The notes: generated from the letters alone by a model not told the origin. A stretch of 64,000 nt of DNA from Labilibacter sediminis (GCF_005877885.1 NZ_VCHY01000008.1:172062-236061), one strand, 5' to 3'; counted from the stretch's first letter, positions 20,263 to 30,828 are shown. Translations and numbers: made by a program.

Positions 20263-21801
20263 TTAATATCCGGGGTTCTGGCTAATAGATCCTTGTGACA
20301 GATCTATTTCTGATTGAGGAATCGGAAGTAGGGTATGTACCTTAATGTCAAAAAGTATGCCTTTATCATTTCCCTTGTCATAATCATTATTACTTCCTAA
20401 ATTATAACTAACAAATCCCTCCATAACTTCCTTAATTCGAGGATGGTTTGGCTGACTAATTCCCTGTTGTCGTTTTAGGTCATAATACCGATGACCTTCC
20501 ATGGCTAGCTCCATTCTTCGCTCATTGTAAATATCAATAAGTAATTGCTCACCAGAAGAAGAAATTGACCCCAACCCAACTCGAAGACGCACTGCATTTA
20601 AAGAGGAAATAGCTTCACTTTCGTGAGAATTATGCCATGCTGCCTCGGCATGAAGTAATAGTAGGTCGGCATATCTAAACAAGATATGATTTAAAGGTGA
20701 TCTTTTGTGTTCATCTTGAGCAGCCCTATCGTTCATGGCCAAATAATATTTTCTATTGATCCGCCCTGTTTCATTTTCAGATAAGGAAGTGTCATATTCA
20801 GGATGATCCTCATCTACATATTCTCCATGCTTAATAATGGTACTGTTTCTTCGAGGATCCCCGGTCATGAAATTATCAAGATGGCTTGAAGGCGTGCAGA
20901 AACCCCATCCTCCATCTTCTCTGCTTCTAGTTACTGCAGGCAAGGCACTTCCGGCATCCCATGTTTCATCATAAGTATTCTGTATTTCAAAGATAGAACC
21001 ATTACCGTTAGGGTTATTTACACTCCATACCCTATCAAATGGATCATTTAAATTATACTCTCCCGTACTTGCAATTTGTTTTGCCAAAGGTTCCGCTTCA
21101 CTCCATTTAGATTGATAGGCATAAGCTTTCACAAGGTAAGCAAGCGCAGCGCCTTTTGTTGCTCTACCCATATCTGCTGCATCCTGCTCTGACTTCATCG
21201 GTAACTCATCCGCTGCATCAGATAAATCCTCTTCAATGCGTTTCCATACATCAGATTCAGACGCCCTGGTCTGAGGAGGATCATCAGCAGTAAGTGGTTC
21301 TAACAGAATAGGAACTCCTCCAAAGTTTTTCACCAGCTCAAAATAAGCAAAGCCCCTTAAGAATTTAGCCTCTGCTATTATTCTTGTTTTTAAAGCATCA
21401 GAAATAGGAGCACTTGGTACATTCTCCAGAACTAAATTGATACGATATATCTGTTCGTAACTATAACGCCACTTGTATTCAATCCATTCATTTTGTGGAT
21501 TAATGTTAAAACGTGCCAGATCACCAAAGTCTCGTTGGTCATTTTCAATAGAATTACCTTTAAACGCATCATCGGAGCAAATATCTCCAACAAGATAAAA
21601 GAAATCATTTTCCCACCAATCTTCCGGGCTTAAGGATGCATAACAGCTTGTTAAGGCTTTTAAGCATTCATCTTCATTTGAAAAGTAATTACTGAGCGCC
21701 TGACTTCCTTGAACAGGCTGGTCTAAAAAATCCTTACATCCAGATAAAGAGGCAAATATTACCAGTAAGGCTATAAATTGTATCTTATATATTTTTTTCA
21801 T
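20263..21801 (-). CDS. SusD/RagB-family glycan-binding lipoprotein
   Basis: Outer-membrane surface lipoprotein of 512 residues that caps the SusC channel and binds the glycan. Signal MKKIYKIQFIALLVIFASLS with lipobox Cys22 (SGCKDFL). Typical SusD parts are the N-terminal CKDFLDQPVQG, TPR-like helices (AEAKFLRGFAYFELVKNFGG), HILFRYADLLLLHAEAAW, AVRLRVGL, and the ending LLPIPQSEIDLSQGSISQNPG. It is 21 bases downstream of susC. Confidence 0.96.
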   Translation of the reverse strand: MKKIYKIQFIALLVIFASLSGCKDFLDQPVQGSQALSNYFSNEDECLKALTSCYASLSPEDWWENDFFYLVGDICSDDAFKGNSIENDQRDFGDLARFNINPQNEWIEYKWRYSYEQIYRINLVLENVPSAPISDALKTRIIAEAKFLRGFAYFELVKNFGGVPILLEPLTADDPPQTRASESDVWKRIEEDLSDAADELPMKSEQDAADMGRATKGAALAYLVKAYAYQSKWSEAEPLAKQIASTGEYNLNDPFDRVWSVNNPNGNGSIFEIQNTYDETWDAGSALPAVTRSREDGGWGFCTPSSHLDNFMTGDPRRNSTIIKHGEYVDEDHPEYDTSLSENETGRINRKYYLAMNDRAAQDEHKRSPLNHILFRYADLLLLHAEAAWHNSHESEAISSLNAVRLRVGLGSISSSGEQLLIDIYNERRMELAMEGHRYYDLKRQQGISQPNHPRIKEVMEGFVSYNLGSNNDYDKGNDKGILFDIKVHTLLPIPQSEIDLSQGSISQNPGY

Positions 21802-21822
21802 GATTCTTAATGTTGAATTAGT

Positions 21823-24800
21823 TTAGAATGTAATATTAGCTCCAATCATAAAAATACGAGGCAGTGGATATTGACCCCAATCAATACCCCTCTCAAGAGC
21901 ACTACCTCCCAAATCAGGATCCAAACCACTAAAATTGGTAACGGTAAATAGGTTTTCTCCACCTACAAAAAATCGTGCTCTATTCATATGTATCATCTGA
22001 CATATTGATGATGGTAGGTTATATCCGATTTGAGCAGACCTTAATCTTATGTATGATCCATCTTCTATAAAAAAATCAGAATATCTAAAATTGTTATTAC
22101 CATCAATAGTAGCTAACCGGGGTTGAGAGTTCGATGACCCTTCTCCATCCCAGGCATCATTAAGTAAACCTGCATAAGAGTTAGTTCCTCCGTTTCCTAC
22201 ATGGGTATATGGCTTAACAGCATTTAAAACATCATTACCATACGTTCCGTTGAATAACATACTTAAATCAAAATTTTTGTATTCAAGATTGATGTTAACA
22301 CCAAAGCTAAAATCTGGCTCTGGGTTTCCAATAACTTTTCGATCCTCATCGGTTATAGTACCGTCACCATTTAAATCTTTAAACCTCATGTCACCAGGTT
22401 GAGCAAGTGGCTGAATCACATTTCCAAATTCATCAGTATAGTTTATCACTTCAGATTCATTCTGGAATATACCATCTGTAACCCATCCATAAAAAGAACC
22501 TGCCACATCACCTTCAGTTGTTCTTGTTAAATCATTCAATCTTTGGTGATTACCACTCCATATAGCTTCACCGGCAGCTACCTGTGTTATCTTGCTTCTT
22601 GCCTGTGACAAATTGATGGATGCATTTAGCTTAAGGTCGGTGCTTAAGTTCTTGCGAATACCAGCCACAATTTCAAATCCTTTTGTATTTAATGTACCCA
22701 CATTAGCATAAGGGCGATTGAATGCTCCTCCCAGATAAAAAGGAATGGCCATTTCCATTAGCATGTCCTTGGATTTCTTTTCAAAATAGTCAAATGAAAG
22801 TGTTAACTCCTGATTAAAGAATCCCAGGTCCGTTCCCACATTAAAGTCCTCAACGGTCTCCCAAATCAGATCGGAGTTCCCAATTGTTGAAGGAGCCATA
22901 CCTATGTTTACATTTCTTTCTGCACCATACACATAAATTGTTCTATCAATAAATGTTAATAAAGCATTATTTTCAATGTTCTGGTTTCCTACTTGTCCCC
23001 AACCCCCTCTTAGTTTAAGTTGTGACATCCAACCAATATTCGACATAAAAGGTTCTTCTTTCACATTCCAAGCTCCGGCAACAGCAGGAAAATAACCCCA
23101 CCTGTTTTCTTCTGCAAATCTGGATGATCCATCAGCTCTAAAAGAAGCTGTAATTAAGTATTTATCTTTATAGGAATAGTTAACTCTTGCAAGAAATGAT
23201 TGTAGCGTATTTCGTTCGTCTGTGCCCTCTGGAAGGAATCCTTCAGTGGCAGTATCTAAATATCTTAGGTCAGGATTGTTGTTAGGTAGATTAGAGCCAT
23301 ATCCATATAACTTTCTATGCTCATAACTTTCCATGGTAAAACCTGCAGTGGCCTTAATATCATGATTAGCAATCTTTTTATTGTAATGAATGAGGTTATT
23401 CCACGTATAGTTCGTTCTGTTGTTATGCTCTCTACTAACTTGGTTTACCAAAGCAAAGTCTGTAGGCCCAATATAATAGTCAGGACTAAACCAGTTGTTC
23501 TCCCATAAGCTTAAGAAGAATGCAAACTTAGTTTCTGCACTGAATCCATAACCAACATCTAATTTTAAAAATAGGTTACCTATTGTTCTTAAATAATCTG
23601 TTTCATCAAAGTTACGCGCTAAATTACCCATTGGATTGCCAACATCAGTTCTTAAGGAACGTTGAAAGATACTGAACTCATTTTTGCCTTCCCATTCATA
23701 TTCTGGCAAATAAACAGGGATGGTTGGTTCAATGCGTTGCACATCCCAAACAAGATCAGGCCCATTTTGTGTTTTATCTTTACTCACGTTAAGATTCTGC
23801 CCAACTGTTATCCAGTCATTTAATTTATATTCTGTATTCAATCTCAATGTAAGACGTTCATATTCGCCGCCTTTAGCGACTCCTTCTTGTTTAAAATAAG
23901 ATAGTCCTGAAGATATTTTCAAGTCTTTAGTTCCTTTATTTATAGTAACAGAATAATTTTGAATAGGTGCAGCATGAGTAGCCTGATCCCACCAATCTGT
24001 TCCTTTTTTTAGCGATTCAGGATCAGGAAAAGGTTGATCCTGGCCAGAGTTTAAGGCAGCCTTGTTGGCAATATGAGCATACTCTGTAGCATCAGCCAAT
24101 GAAGGTTTTTTCGCCGCATTCTGAACACTGAATGTTGCATCAACAGTTACAATTGTTTTTCCTTCCACAGCCTGCTTGGTTTGAATAATCACCACGCCAT
24201 TTGAAGCTCTGGAACCAAATATCGCACTGGAAGAAGCATCTTTTAATACCTGAACATTTTCAATGTCTTTAGGATTTAACCAGCTGATGTCATCTAACGG
24301 AATATCGTCTACCACATATAATGGTTTGTTGTCATTAATTGTTGCCACACCCCTAATTAATATACCGGCTTCCTCTCCGGGAGCACCTCCATTAGAAGAT
24401 ACCTGAACACCTGCCAACTGACCTTGCAGTGCCTGGGCTACATCAGAAACATTTCTTTTTGATAATTCATCACCTTTAACTGTAGAAATAGCTCCTGTTA
24501 AATCCTTTTTTCTTACAGATCCATAACCTATGGCAATAACTTCATCCAGTTCCATCAGGTCTTCCTCAAGCAGAACATCTATAACAGAACGGTTATTGAC
24601 AACTTCCATAACCGTTTTAAAACCGATAAAATTATAAACCAGCGTATCGTTAGGCTGTGTTGTGATGACGTAATTCCCGTCAAAATCAGTGATAGTTCCT
24701 GTGGTTGCACCTTTTATACTAATGGAAACTCCAGGCAAAGCCTCTGTATCCGATTTCACATTACCGGAGACTGTTATCGCATTTTGAGCATACATGGTAG

Positions 24801-24870
24801 TTATTCCCACCGCGGTAAATAGTAAAACTATTGACATCGTCAATCGAATGCGCCAAATTGTTTTTTTCAT
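21823..24870 (-). CDS. SusC/RagA TonB-dependent receptor
   Basis: Outer-membrane TonB-dependent oligosaccharide importer of 1015 residues. Order of parts: signal peptide (residues 1-28, ending MYAQ), carboxypeptidase-D-like domain (VSGNVKSDTEALPGVSISIK), a VIAIGYGSVRKKDLTGAIS linker, plug domain with the SusC signature (LYVVDDIPLDDISWLNPKDI followed by KDASSSAIFGSRASNGVVII), then a 22-strand barrel. It ends in IGANITF with the usual terminal Phe. First gene of the PUL operon. A well-formed promoter is 49 bases upstream, and the gene is divergent from the hybrid sensor that is expected to control it. Confidence 0.97.
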   Translation of the reverse strand: MKKTIWRIRLTMSIVLLFTAVGITTMYAQNAITVSGNVKSDTEALPGVSISIKGATTGTITDFDGNYVITTQPNDTLVYNFIGFKTVMEVVNNRSVIDVLLEEDLMELDEVIAIGYGSVRKKDLTGAISTVKGDELSKRNVSDVAQALQGQLAGVQVSSNGGAPGEEAGILIRGVATINDNKPLYVVDDIPLDDISWLNPKDIENVQVLKDASSSAIFGSRASNGVVIIQTKQAVEGKTIVTVDATFSVQNAAKKPSLADATEYAHIANKAALNSGQDQPFPDPESLKKGTDWWDQATHAAPIQNYSVTINKGTKDLKISSGLSYFKQEGVAKGGEYERLTLRLNTEYKLNDWITVGQNLNVSKDKTQNGPDLVWDVQRIEPTIPVYLPEYEWEGKNEFSIFQRSLRTDVGNPMGNLARNFDETDYLRTIGNLFLKLDVGYGFSAETKFAFFLSLWENNWFSPDYYIGPTDFALVNQVSREHNNRTNYTWNNLIHYNKKIANHDIKATAGFTMESYEHRKLYGYGSNLPNNNPDLRYLDTATEGFLPEGTDERNTLQSFLARVNYSYKDKYLITASFRADGSSRFAEENRWGYFPAVAGAWNVKEEPFMSNIGWMSQLKLRGGWGQVGNQNIENNALLTFIDRTIYVYGAERNVNIGMAPSTIGNSDLIWETVEDFNVGTDLGFFNQELTLSFDYFEKKSKDMLMEMAIPFYLGGAFNRPYANVGTLNTKGFEIVAGIRKNLSTDLKLNASINLSQARSKITQVAAGEAIWSGNHQRLNDLTRTTEGDVAGSFYGWVTDGIFQNESEVINYTDEFGNVIQPLAQPGDMRFKDLNGDGTITDEDRKVIGNPEPDFSFGVNINLEYKNFDLSMLFNGTYGNDVLNAVKPYTHVGNGGTNSYAGLLNDAWDGEGSSNSQPRLATIDGNNNFRYSDFFIEDGSYIRLRSAQIGYNLPSSICQMIHMNRARFFVGGENLFTVTNFSGLDPDLGGSALERGIDWGQYPLPRIFMIGANITF

Positions 24871-24918
24871 AGTTCACTTTATTAGAATTATAAAATCTGT
24901 AGATTAAAACTGATTTAA

Positions 24919-24948
24919 CAAACGTATCTATTCATATACAAATCCAAA
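24919..24948 (-). promoter_or_regulatory. susC promoter (TTTG-N18-TACGTTTG)
   Basis: On the minus strand TTTG at 24948-24945 is followed after 18 bases by TACGTTTG at 24926-24919, matching the Bacteroidota consensus TTTG / TAnnTTTG. Transcription would start about 42 bases before the susC ATG. The sensor gene promoter lies about 110 bases away on the other strand, so regulator sites are expected between them. Confidence 0.65.
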
Positions 24949-25036
24949 AGAGGTATATTGTCCATCAGCCACCATCAATTGTTCATTTTGCAGAGAAAAC
25001 ATTAGCATGAACAAATTGACCACCTACAAAACCCAA

Positions 25037-25066
25037 TTTCACCTACATTAGATTTTGTTAGCTTTG
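25037..25066 (+). promoter_or_regulatory. Promoter of the hybrid sensor gene
   Basis: TTTC at 25037-25040, 18 bases, then TAGCTTTG at 25059-25066. The -7 box is a full TAnnTTTG match and the -33 box has one mismatch. It overlaps the longer reading frame beginning at 25055, which supports translation from the ATG at 25109. Confidence 0.5.
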
Positions 25067-25108
25067 GTCACCTCTTTTGTGTTTTTGGTTATTTTTGAAA
25101 TAAAAAAG

Positions 25109-28100
25109 ATGATTATACGATTTTTGCTCATTATTAATATTCTATTTCTCTTTTTAGGAGGGGCCAGAGCTCATGTATCAAAAGATAGTCTTTTTTTTCG
25201 TGCCATAAAGCCTCAGGATGGTCTTCCTGGAAGCACTGTATCAACTTTTACTCAGGATTCATTAAACTTTATGTGGATCGGCACCAACGATGGCCTTTGT
25301 CGATATGATGGTTCTCATTTTAGGATATATCGTAATCAACCCAATAACCTTAATAGTCTTATTGACAATGATGTTCAGAAAATACACCTTGATAGCAAGA
25401 GTAATTTATGGATCATGACTGCTGAGGGATTACACTATTTTGATTTAAAGAAAAGTATCATTGAGCGTATTCATGCCAATGGATCAGTGGGCGCTATCGC
25501 CGACGATTCACCTATTGACATTGTAGAGTCTAAAGATGGAGATATCTATATTGCCTCCTATTATTCAGGAATTAGCTACAGGAGAAGTCATGAGCGTCAA
25601 TTTAAATACCTAAATACCTCAATGGAGGATGAATCCAGACTATCGTCAGATAACATTAAATGCCTTACCCTTTCAGGAGACTCCCTTTTGTTTATTGGTT
25701 TTCAGGATAAAGGTATTGATATCTACAATACTAAAACAAAACAAACCAATTCATTGGTTTCTATTACCGGAACACACTTATTGTCGGAGCAGATAAATGA
25801 CATTTGCAAAAATGGAGACAAAGGAATCTGGATTGGAACAAAAGCAGGTATCTCGTATTACGATATTGAAAGCAACCGGTTGGTAAACTACAATTATTCG
25901 GGAGCTGATTATTTCCTTAGCGATCATGACATTGCATCTATTTTTCTGGATCGAGATGGATATTTGTGGATAGGCACCCAAAATAAAGGCTTGTCTGTTG
26001 TGCATCAGGAAGATGTTTTTTTAAATGGCAGAGCATCTTCCATAACCCATTATTATCCTGCGTTGATAGACGGAAGCTTATCCTACCGTACGGTATTAAC
26101 TGTTTTTCAGGATGACGAAAATCAAATATGGATAGGAACGCATGGTGGGGGAATTAACTATGTTGAAAACAAATTTCACAGATTCAGCCATTTAAAACAC
26201 AACCCGGGAGTAAAAACATCACTTAGCTATAATAAAGTTTGGGGACTTGCTGAAGATACGGAAGGAAATGTATGGGTAGGAACAGATGGTGACGGTATCA
26301 ACATCTGGAATGAGAGCAATAGAGTTATAAAGCGGTTTAGACATAATCCCAAAGATTCAAATTCACTAAGTGACAATGCTATTATATGTGCCAAGCGAGA
26401 TTTCAAAGGCAACATGTGGATTGGCACCTATGAAGGAGGTTTAAACAGATATGATGGCAAAACCCATAAATTTATCCGTTACCAGGCCCCTAATGATTTA
26501 CCAAGAAACGACATTAGGTGTATTTATGAAGATCCCGATCACAGGCTATGGGTAGGAATGAATAGAGGCGGTGTTGCTTTATATGATCCGGAAAAGGATG
26601 TTTTTAAGGTCATTGAGGAATTATCCTTTTATGATGTAAGGAGTATACTTGTGGATAATGATATATTATGGCTTGGAACTTATGGAGATGGATTTGTAAA
26701 GTATAATTTGAAGAACAAAGAAGTAGTGGTATACTATTCGGACTCAGATCAAACTGACCTACCAATATTAAAAACCGTTTATACCATATATAATTCTAAC
26801 GATAACTTTTTGTGGCTGGGAACTAAGGATGCTGGCCTGTTAAAGATGAATGCGGAAACCGGGCAGTTTGAAAATTTCTCTGAGGCTGATGGCCTTCCCA
26901 ATAACAATGTACATTGCATTTTACCAGACCCAAAGGGAAACTTGTGGTTATCCACCAATTCAGGCATTTCTCAATTTAATTTGAATGATCAACGAATCAC
27001 TAATTTTAACTGGACCAAAGGAGTCCAAAACGAAGAGTTTCATGATGGTTCCGGATTAATTACTCGAAACGGTTTATACTGCTTTGGAGGCATCAATGGA
27101 ATGAATTACTTTAGACCTGTTAACTTCAGAGCTAATATCTCATCCCCAATCATTCGATTCACAAACCTGAAAATACTTAACCAGGAGATCTTTCCTGATG
27201 AAAATGAAATCATAACAAAAGGAGTAGAATATAGTCCGGTTATAAAACTAAATCATAACCATTCTGTTTTCACCATTGACTTTCAATCTCTACACTATCC
27301 ATTTTCTGAAGATGCAAAATACAAGTACATTTTACAAGGCTATGATACCGAATGGAATAATGCAGGAAAGTTAAATAGTGCTACTTATAGAAACTTACCT
27401 GCAGGAGATTATACCTTCAAAGTTAGATCATATGGAGATGACTCCAATATTCAAACAGATGAAGCTTCATTACAAATAGAGATGGCTCCTGCTTTTTACA
27501 AAACAAAAATTGCTTATACTCTATATATCTTAATCGCTATTTTTAATGTGATTGCTATTTTTAGATTTCGAGTAAATCAATATAAAATCAAGAATAAGTT
27601 GGTATACGAGAAAAAGCTTCGAAACAAAGAAAAGAATTTGCATGATGAGCGACTGGAGTTTTTTACAAATATTTCACATGAATTACGCACACCTATAACT
27701 ATTATCGGCGTTGCTTTGGATGATATAGCCGCAATGAAAACAGGTCACCCAAAGATCAGAAAATCCATTGATGCTGCCTTAAAAAACTCAAACCGTTTAA
27801 TGGAGTTAATCAATAAATTACTTGAGTTCAGGCAAGTTGAAACAGGGGTATCCAGCTTATCTGTAAGTGAATTTAATTTAAACAATTATTTAAAAGATTT
27901 TTTACAAGGTTTCCGTGAAATGGCCAAGCATAACAATATACACTTGCGTCTATCATTGCCCATTAATGATTTATTTATTTGGCTAGATCAGGATAAGTTT
28001 TCAATGATATTAAATAACATTTTATCCAATGCATTTAAACATACACCAACAGGGGGAAGTATATCATTAAGTGTTGATGAAAACGAAAATAACATAACAG

Positions 28101-29167
28101 TAAAAGTTAGAGATACAGGAACAGGGATTTCAAAACATATTCAATCAAAAATATTTAATAGATATTTTAAGCAGGATAATGCCTCAACAAGCACAGGCAT
28201 TGGATTGGCTTTAACAAAATCATTGATAGATCTGCTTCATGGTGAAATTACGGTAGAAAGTTCAAGCGGAAAGGGCTGTACATTTATAATGAAGTTTCTC
28301 AAAGGGAAAAGTCATTTTGCAGCCAATCAAATTATGGATCAGAATGAAATTGTTGATATGACAGGTGCGGAAAAAGAACCGGACATGGTTGAGGATGATA
28401 TCTTGAAAAGAAAAGATCAGGAAATATTACTCTTGGTCGATGATAACCAAGAGATTATAGATTTGCTGTACGATAAATTTTGTGATGATTATAGTATTTT
28501 AAAGGCTTTTGATGGTGATGAGGGAGTAAAGTTGGCTAAAATGTACTTGCCTGATTTGATTATTTCAGATATTATGATGCCGAATAAAAGCGGGATCGAG
28601 CTATGTGACGACTTAAAAAATGATGCTACCACCAGTCATATTCCAATCATATTACTTACAGCAAAGGGAACAGAAGAAGATGAGATTAGAGGCTTGGATA
28701 TTGGTGCCGATGATTATATCTCAAAACCTTTTAAGATATCTATTTTAAAAGCCCGAATTAATGCAATACTCGAAAATAGAATTAAGATTTATAATTACTT
28801 CAATAAAAACAATCATCACGAAATTGTTGAAGAAGCAGAGTCTCCAGAGACCAATAAAGAAATGGAATTTTTAAACAAAGTAGAAAACTACATCTTGACA
28901 AAATGTCTTAATTCGGAAGTTTCGGTATTTGAACTGGCATCTGATCTGGGATTTAGCAGAACCACCTTATACCGAAAGATTAAGAACCTGACCGGAATGT
29001 CAATCAATGCCTTTGTTCGATCTGTGAAACTTAAAAAAAGTGCTGAACTAATTACAGCCGGTATGAATGTGTCAGAAGCTGCATACTCTACAGGCTTTAA
29101 CGACTTAAAATACTTTCGCGAAAGCTTTAAGAAATTATTTAAAAAGAATCCATCAGAATTTAAATGA
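25109..29167 (+). CDS. Hybrid two-component system sensor/regulator (HTCS)
   Basis: A 1352-residue one-protein two-component system that senses glycan in the periplasm and activates PUL transcription. Order: signal anchor (MIIRFLLIINILFLFLGG), a 14-bladed periplasmic propeller of repeats such as IWIGTHGGGINYVENKFHRF, a Y_Y_Y domain (YKYILQGYDTEWNNAGKL), a membrane span (IAYTLYILIAIFNVIAIF), HisKA with His857 (NISHELRTP), HATPase (NNILSNAFKHTPTGG; DTGTGI), a receiver domain with Asp1154 (ISDIMMPNKSG), and a C-terminal AraC HTH (FELASDLGFSRTTLYRKIKN; AAYSTGFNDLKYFRESFKKL). The start at 25109 is favoured over 25055 by the signal anchor and the promoter position. It is divergent from susC. Confidence 0.96.
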   Translation: MIIRFLLIINILFLFLGGARAHVSKDSLFFRAIKPQDGLPGSTVSTFTQDSLNFMWIGTNDGLCRYDGSHFRIYRNQPNNLNSLIDNDVQKIHLDSKSNLWIMTAEGLHYFDLKKSIIERIHANGSVGAIADDSPIDIVESKDGDIYIASYYSGISYRRSHERQFKYLNTSMEDESRLSSDNIKCLTLSGDSLLFIGFQDKGIDIYNTKTKQTNSLVSITGTHLLSEQINDICKNGDKGIWIGTKAGISYYDIESNRLVNYNYSGADYFLSDHDIASIFLDRDGYLWIGTQNKGLSVVHQEDVFLNGRASSITHYYPALIDGSLSYRTVLTVFQDDENQIWIGTHGGGINYVENKFHRFSHLKHNPGVKTSLSYNKVWGLAEDTEGNVWVGTDGDGINIWNESNRVIKRFRHNPKDSNSLSDNAIICAKRDFKGNMWIGTYEGGLNRYDGKTHKFIRYQAPNDLPRNDIRCIYEDPDHRLWVGMNRGGVALYDPEKDVFKVIEELSFYDVRSILVDNDILWLGTYGDGFVKYNLKNKEVVVYYSDSDQTDLPILKTVYTIYNSNDNFLWLGTKDAGLLKMNAETGQFENFSEADGLPNNNVHCILPDPKGNLWLSTNSGISQFNLNDQRITNFNWTKGVQNEEFHDGSGLITRNGLYCFGGINGMNYFRPVNFRANISSPIIRFTNLKILNQEIFPDENEIITKGVEYSPVIKLNHNHSVFTIDFQSLHYPFSEDAKYKYILQGYDTEWNNAGKLNSATYRNLPAGDYTFKVRSYGDDSNIQTDEASLQIEMAPAFYKTKIAYTLYILIAIFNVIAIFRFRVNQYKIKNKLVYEKKLRNKEKNLHDERLEFFTNISHELRTPITIIGVALDDIAAMKTGHPKIRKSIDAALKNSNRLMELINKLLEFRQVETGVSSLSVSEFNLNNYLKDFLQGFREMAKHNNIHLRLSLPINDLFIWLDQDKFSMILNNILSNAFKHTPTGGSISLSVDENENNITVKVRDTGTGISKHIQSKIFNRYFKQDNASTSTGIGLALTKSLIDLLHGEITVESSSGKGCTFIMKFLKGKSHFAANQIMDQNEIVDMTGAEKEPDMVEDDILKRKDQEILLLVDDNQEIIDLLYDKFCDDYSILKAFDGDEGVKLAKMYLPDLIISDIMMPNKSGIELCDDLKNDATTSHIPIILLTAKGTEEDEIRGLDIGADDYISKPFKISILKARINAILENRIKIYNYFNKNNHHEIVEEAESPETNKEMEFLNKVENYILTKCLNSEVSVFELASDLGFSRTTLYRKIKNLTGMSINAFVRSVKLKKSAELITAGMNVSEAAYSTGFNDLKYFRESFKKLFKKNPSEFK

Positions 29168-29341
29168 TCCGTTTCAAACATGGGCGAATTGTTCCTTGGG
29201 AGGGGGCCTTTCTGTTCCAATTTAATTTATCGGTTGTATTTCACCTTGCGCACCCACTGATGCACCTGTATTTCACATATAAGAACAAATTCTCCCTGTT
29301 AATTGGACAGTAACCAACCAATTAATAAACACATACTAACC

Positions 29342-29349
29342 TATCTTTG
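29342..29349 (+). promoter_or_regulatory. TATCTTTG -7 box upstream of the SusE/F-like gene
   Basis: A full match to TAnnTTTG lies 51 bases before the ATG at 29401. No good TTTG is found 18-21 bases further up, as is usual for activator-dependent promoters. The upstream region (AGTAACCAACCAATTAAT) could hold a regulator site, but this cannot be shown from one copy. Confidence 0.4.
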
Positions 29350-29400
29350 ATTTAAATATTACGATTTTAAAATGTCAGTTTAATTTAAAAGTAAAGATCT

Positions 29401-30780
29401 ATGAAATCAATTTTAAGAATTACACTGTTATTGTCGTTATCCCTTATGTTATTTGTAGCATGTAACGACGATGATAAGCCCTCAGGAGCTCCTCCAACAG
29501 GTGATAATATTTCCGATGTAATCATTGCAGCTCAAGGCGAAACAATTGTCATTAAAGGAACTTTTGAATCAGAAAGCGGATTTGCAAAAATTAGTCTTAC
29601 AAATGACGAACTTTTGCTGGATAAGCAAATTGTATTTGCCAACCATGTAACCAAGTATTTCTTAGATTATTCATTTGCAATACCCGAAGGCGCTTCATCC
29701 AAAGATTATGAGGTAATGATTAAGGCCGAAAGTCTTTCGGGTAAAACGGAAGACTTTACAACAACTCTAGATATTGCTTCGCCTCCTGAGAGCGGTAATA
29801 TTGTGCTAAGCTTTAATGGCAACCCCGGTGACGAAATAGTATTTACCGGAACTATTACAGATATCCAAGGGCTTTCCTTGATAGTACTGTTAAATGAGGG
29901 TATTGGTTTAGATCATACCATAGATTTACCTGATCATCCTACTAGCTATGAATTAAATTATGCATATACCATACCTGGTGATGCTGAAAAAGCCTTACAC
30001 AACGGAACCATTGTGATTGAGAATATATCTGATCGCTCTACTTCTTTTGCAATAGGCGTCAACTTAACTGGTGAGGATGTTGTTTATGAAACCATGTACG
30101 CTGCCGGAGGTTTTCAATGGTATGGTTGGGATGCTGGCTTGGCTTATCAAATGTATCCAGACCCAGATGACGATCGTTGGTTTGAAGTGCCTCTGCATTG
30201 TTGGGATGATTATGATGAGGTGAAATTCTTAGGTCAGTTGGATTGGAATCCGAATAATTGGGGTCTGGTTGATCAAAGTGATCCATCAAAAGGCATGGTC
30301 AATGATGAAAGTAGTGCTGCTATTCTAATGGGAGCAAATGGAGGTAATCCTGCATATAAGATGGTGAGATTTAATCCTTATGACATGCAATATACCGTGG
30401 AAGATATTACAGATGCAAAAACTCCTCGTACAGAAATGTATATCGTAGGAGGAGGATTCCCAGGATACCCTGACCTGAATTGGAACCCGGAGGAAGCTAT
30501 CCCTATGCAAGCAAATCCGGATGGATATGGAGAGCATATATTTGTGATATATGGCCTTGAATTTTCTGATGATGTTAGTATGAAATTCATTGGACAAAAT
30601 ACCGGCTGGGATTATGATGCTGGATTCGATGTTGACGTTCAAGAAGTAACGGCTCCGGTTTCCTGGGTTAAAATAAAGGAAGGTAGTGGAACCAAAGATC
30701 TTAAGTTTAAAGATCAAGCAGGCACATACACAGTATTATTTGATTATTATATCGGACGTGCCTTAATTTGGAAAGAATAA
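29401..30780 (+). CDS. SusE/SusF-like surface glycan-binding lipoprotein
   Basis: A 459-residue lipoprotein with signal MKSILRITLLLSLSLMLFVA and Cys21. The mature start CNDDDKPSG is acidic, as expected for Bacteroidota surface-lipoprotein export. The N-terminal half looks like two Ig-like beta-sandwich repeats (GETIVIKGTFESESGFAKIS; GDEIVFTGTITDIQGLSLIV). The C-terminal half carries two SusF/SusE-type carbohydrate-binding units (MYAAGGFQWYGWDAGLAYQM; MYIVGGGFPGYPDLNWNPEE). It lies 233 bases after the sensor gene on the plus strand, outside the susCD operon, so its level may be set separately by the same regulator. A terminator follows. Confidence 0.85.
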   Translation: MKSILRITLLLSLSLMLFVACNDDDKPSGAPPTGDNISDVIIAAQGETIVIKGTFESESGFAKISLTNDELLLDKQIVFANHVTKYFLDYSFAIPEGASSKDYEVMIKAESLSGKTEDFTTTLDIASPPESGNIVLSFNGNPGDEIVFTGTITDIQGLSLIVLLNEGIGLDHTIDLPDHPTSYELNYAYTIPGDAEKALHNGTIVIENISDRSTSFAIGVNLTGEDVVYETMYAAGGFQWYGWDAGLAYQMYPDPDDDRWFEVPLHCWDDYDEVKFLGQLDWNPNNWGLVDQSDPSKGMVNDESSAAILMGANGGNPAYKMVRFNPYDMQYTVEDITDAKTPRTEMYIVGGGFPGYPDLNWNPEEAIPMQANPDGYGEHIFVIYGLEFSDDVSMKFIGQNTGWDYDAGFDVDVQEVTAPVSWVKIKEGSGTKDLKFKDQAGTYTVLFDYYIGRALIWKE

Positions 30781-30828
30781 TCTGAATCAAAAATTTATGC
30801 CGAACTCAGGTTAATACATATTTTACTA

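Noticed and set aside
30325..30717. Long minus-strand frame antisense to the SusE/F-like gene
   Set aside because: No signal, domain or ribosome binding site; it mirrors the real gene in another phase.
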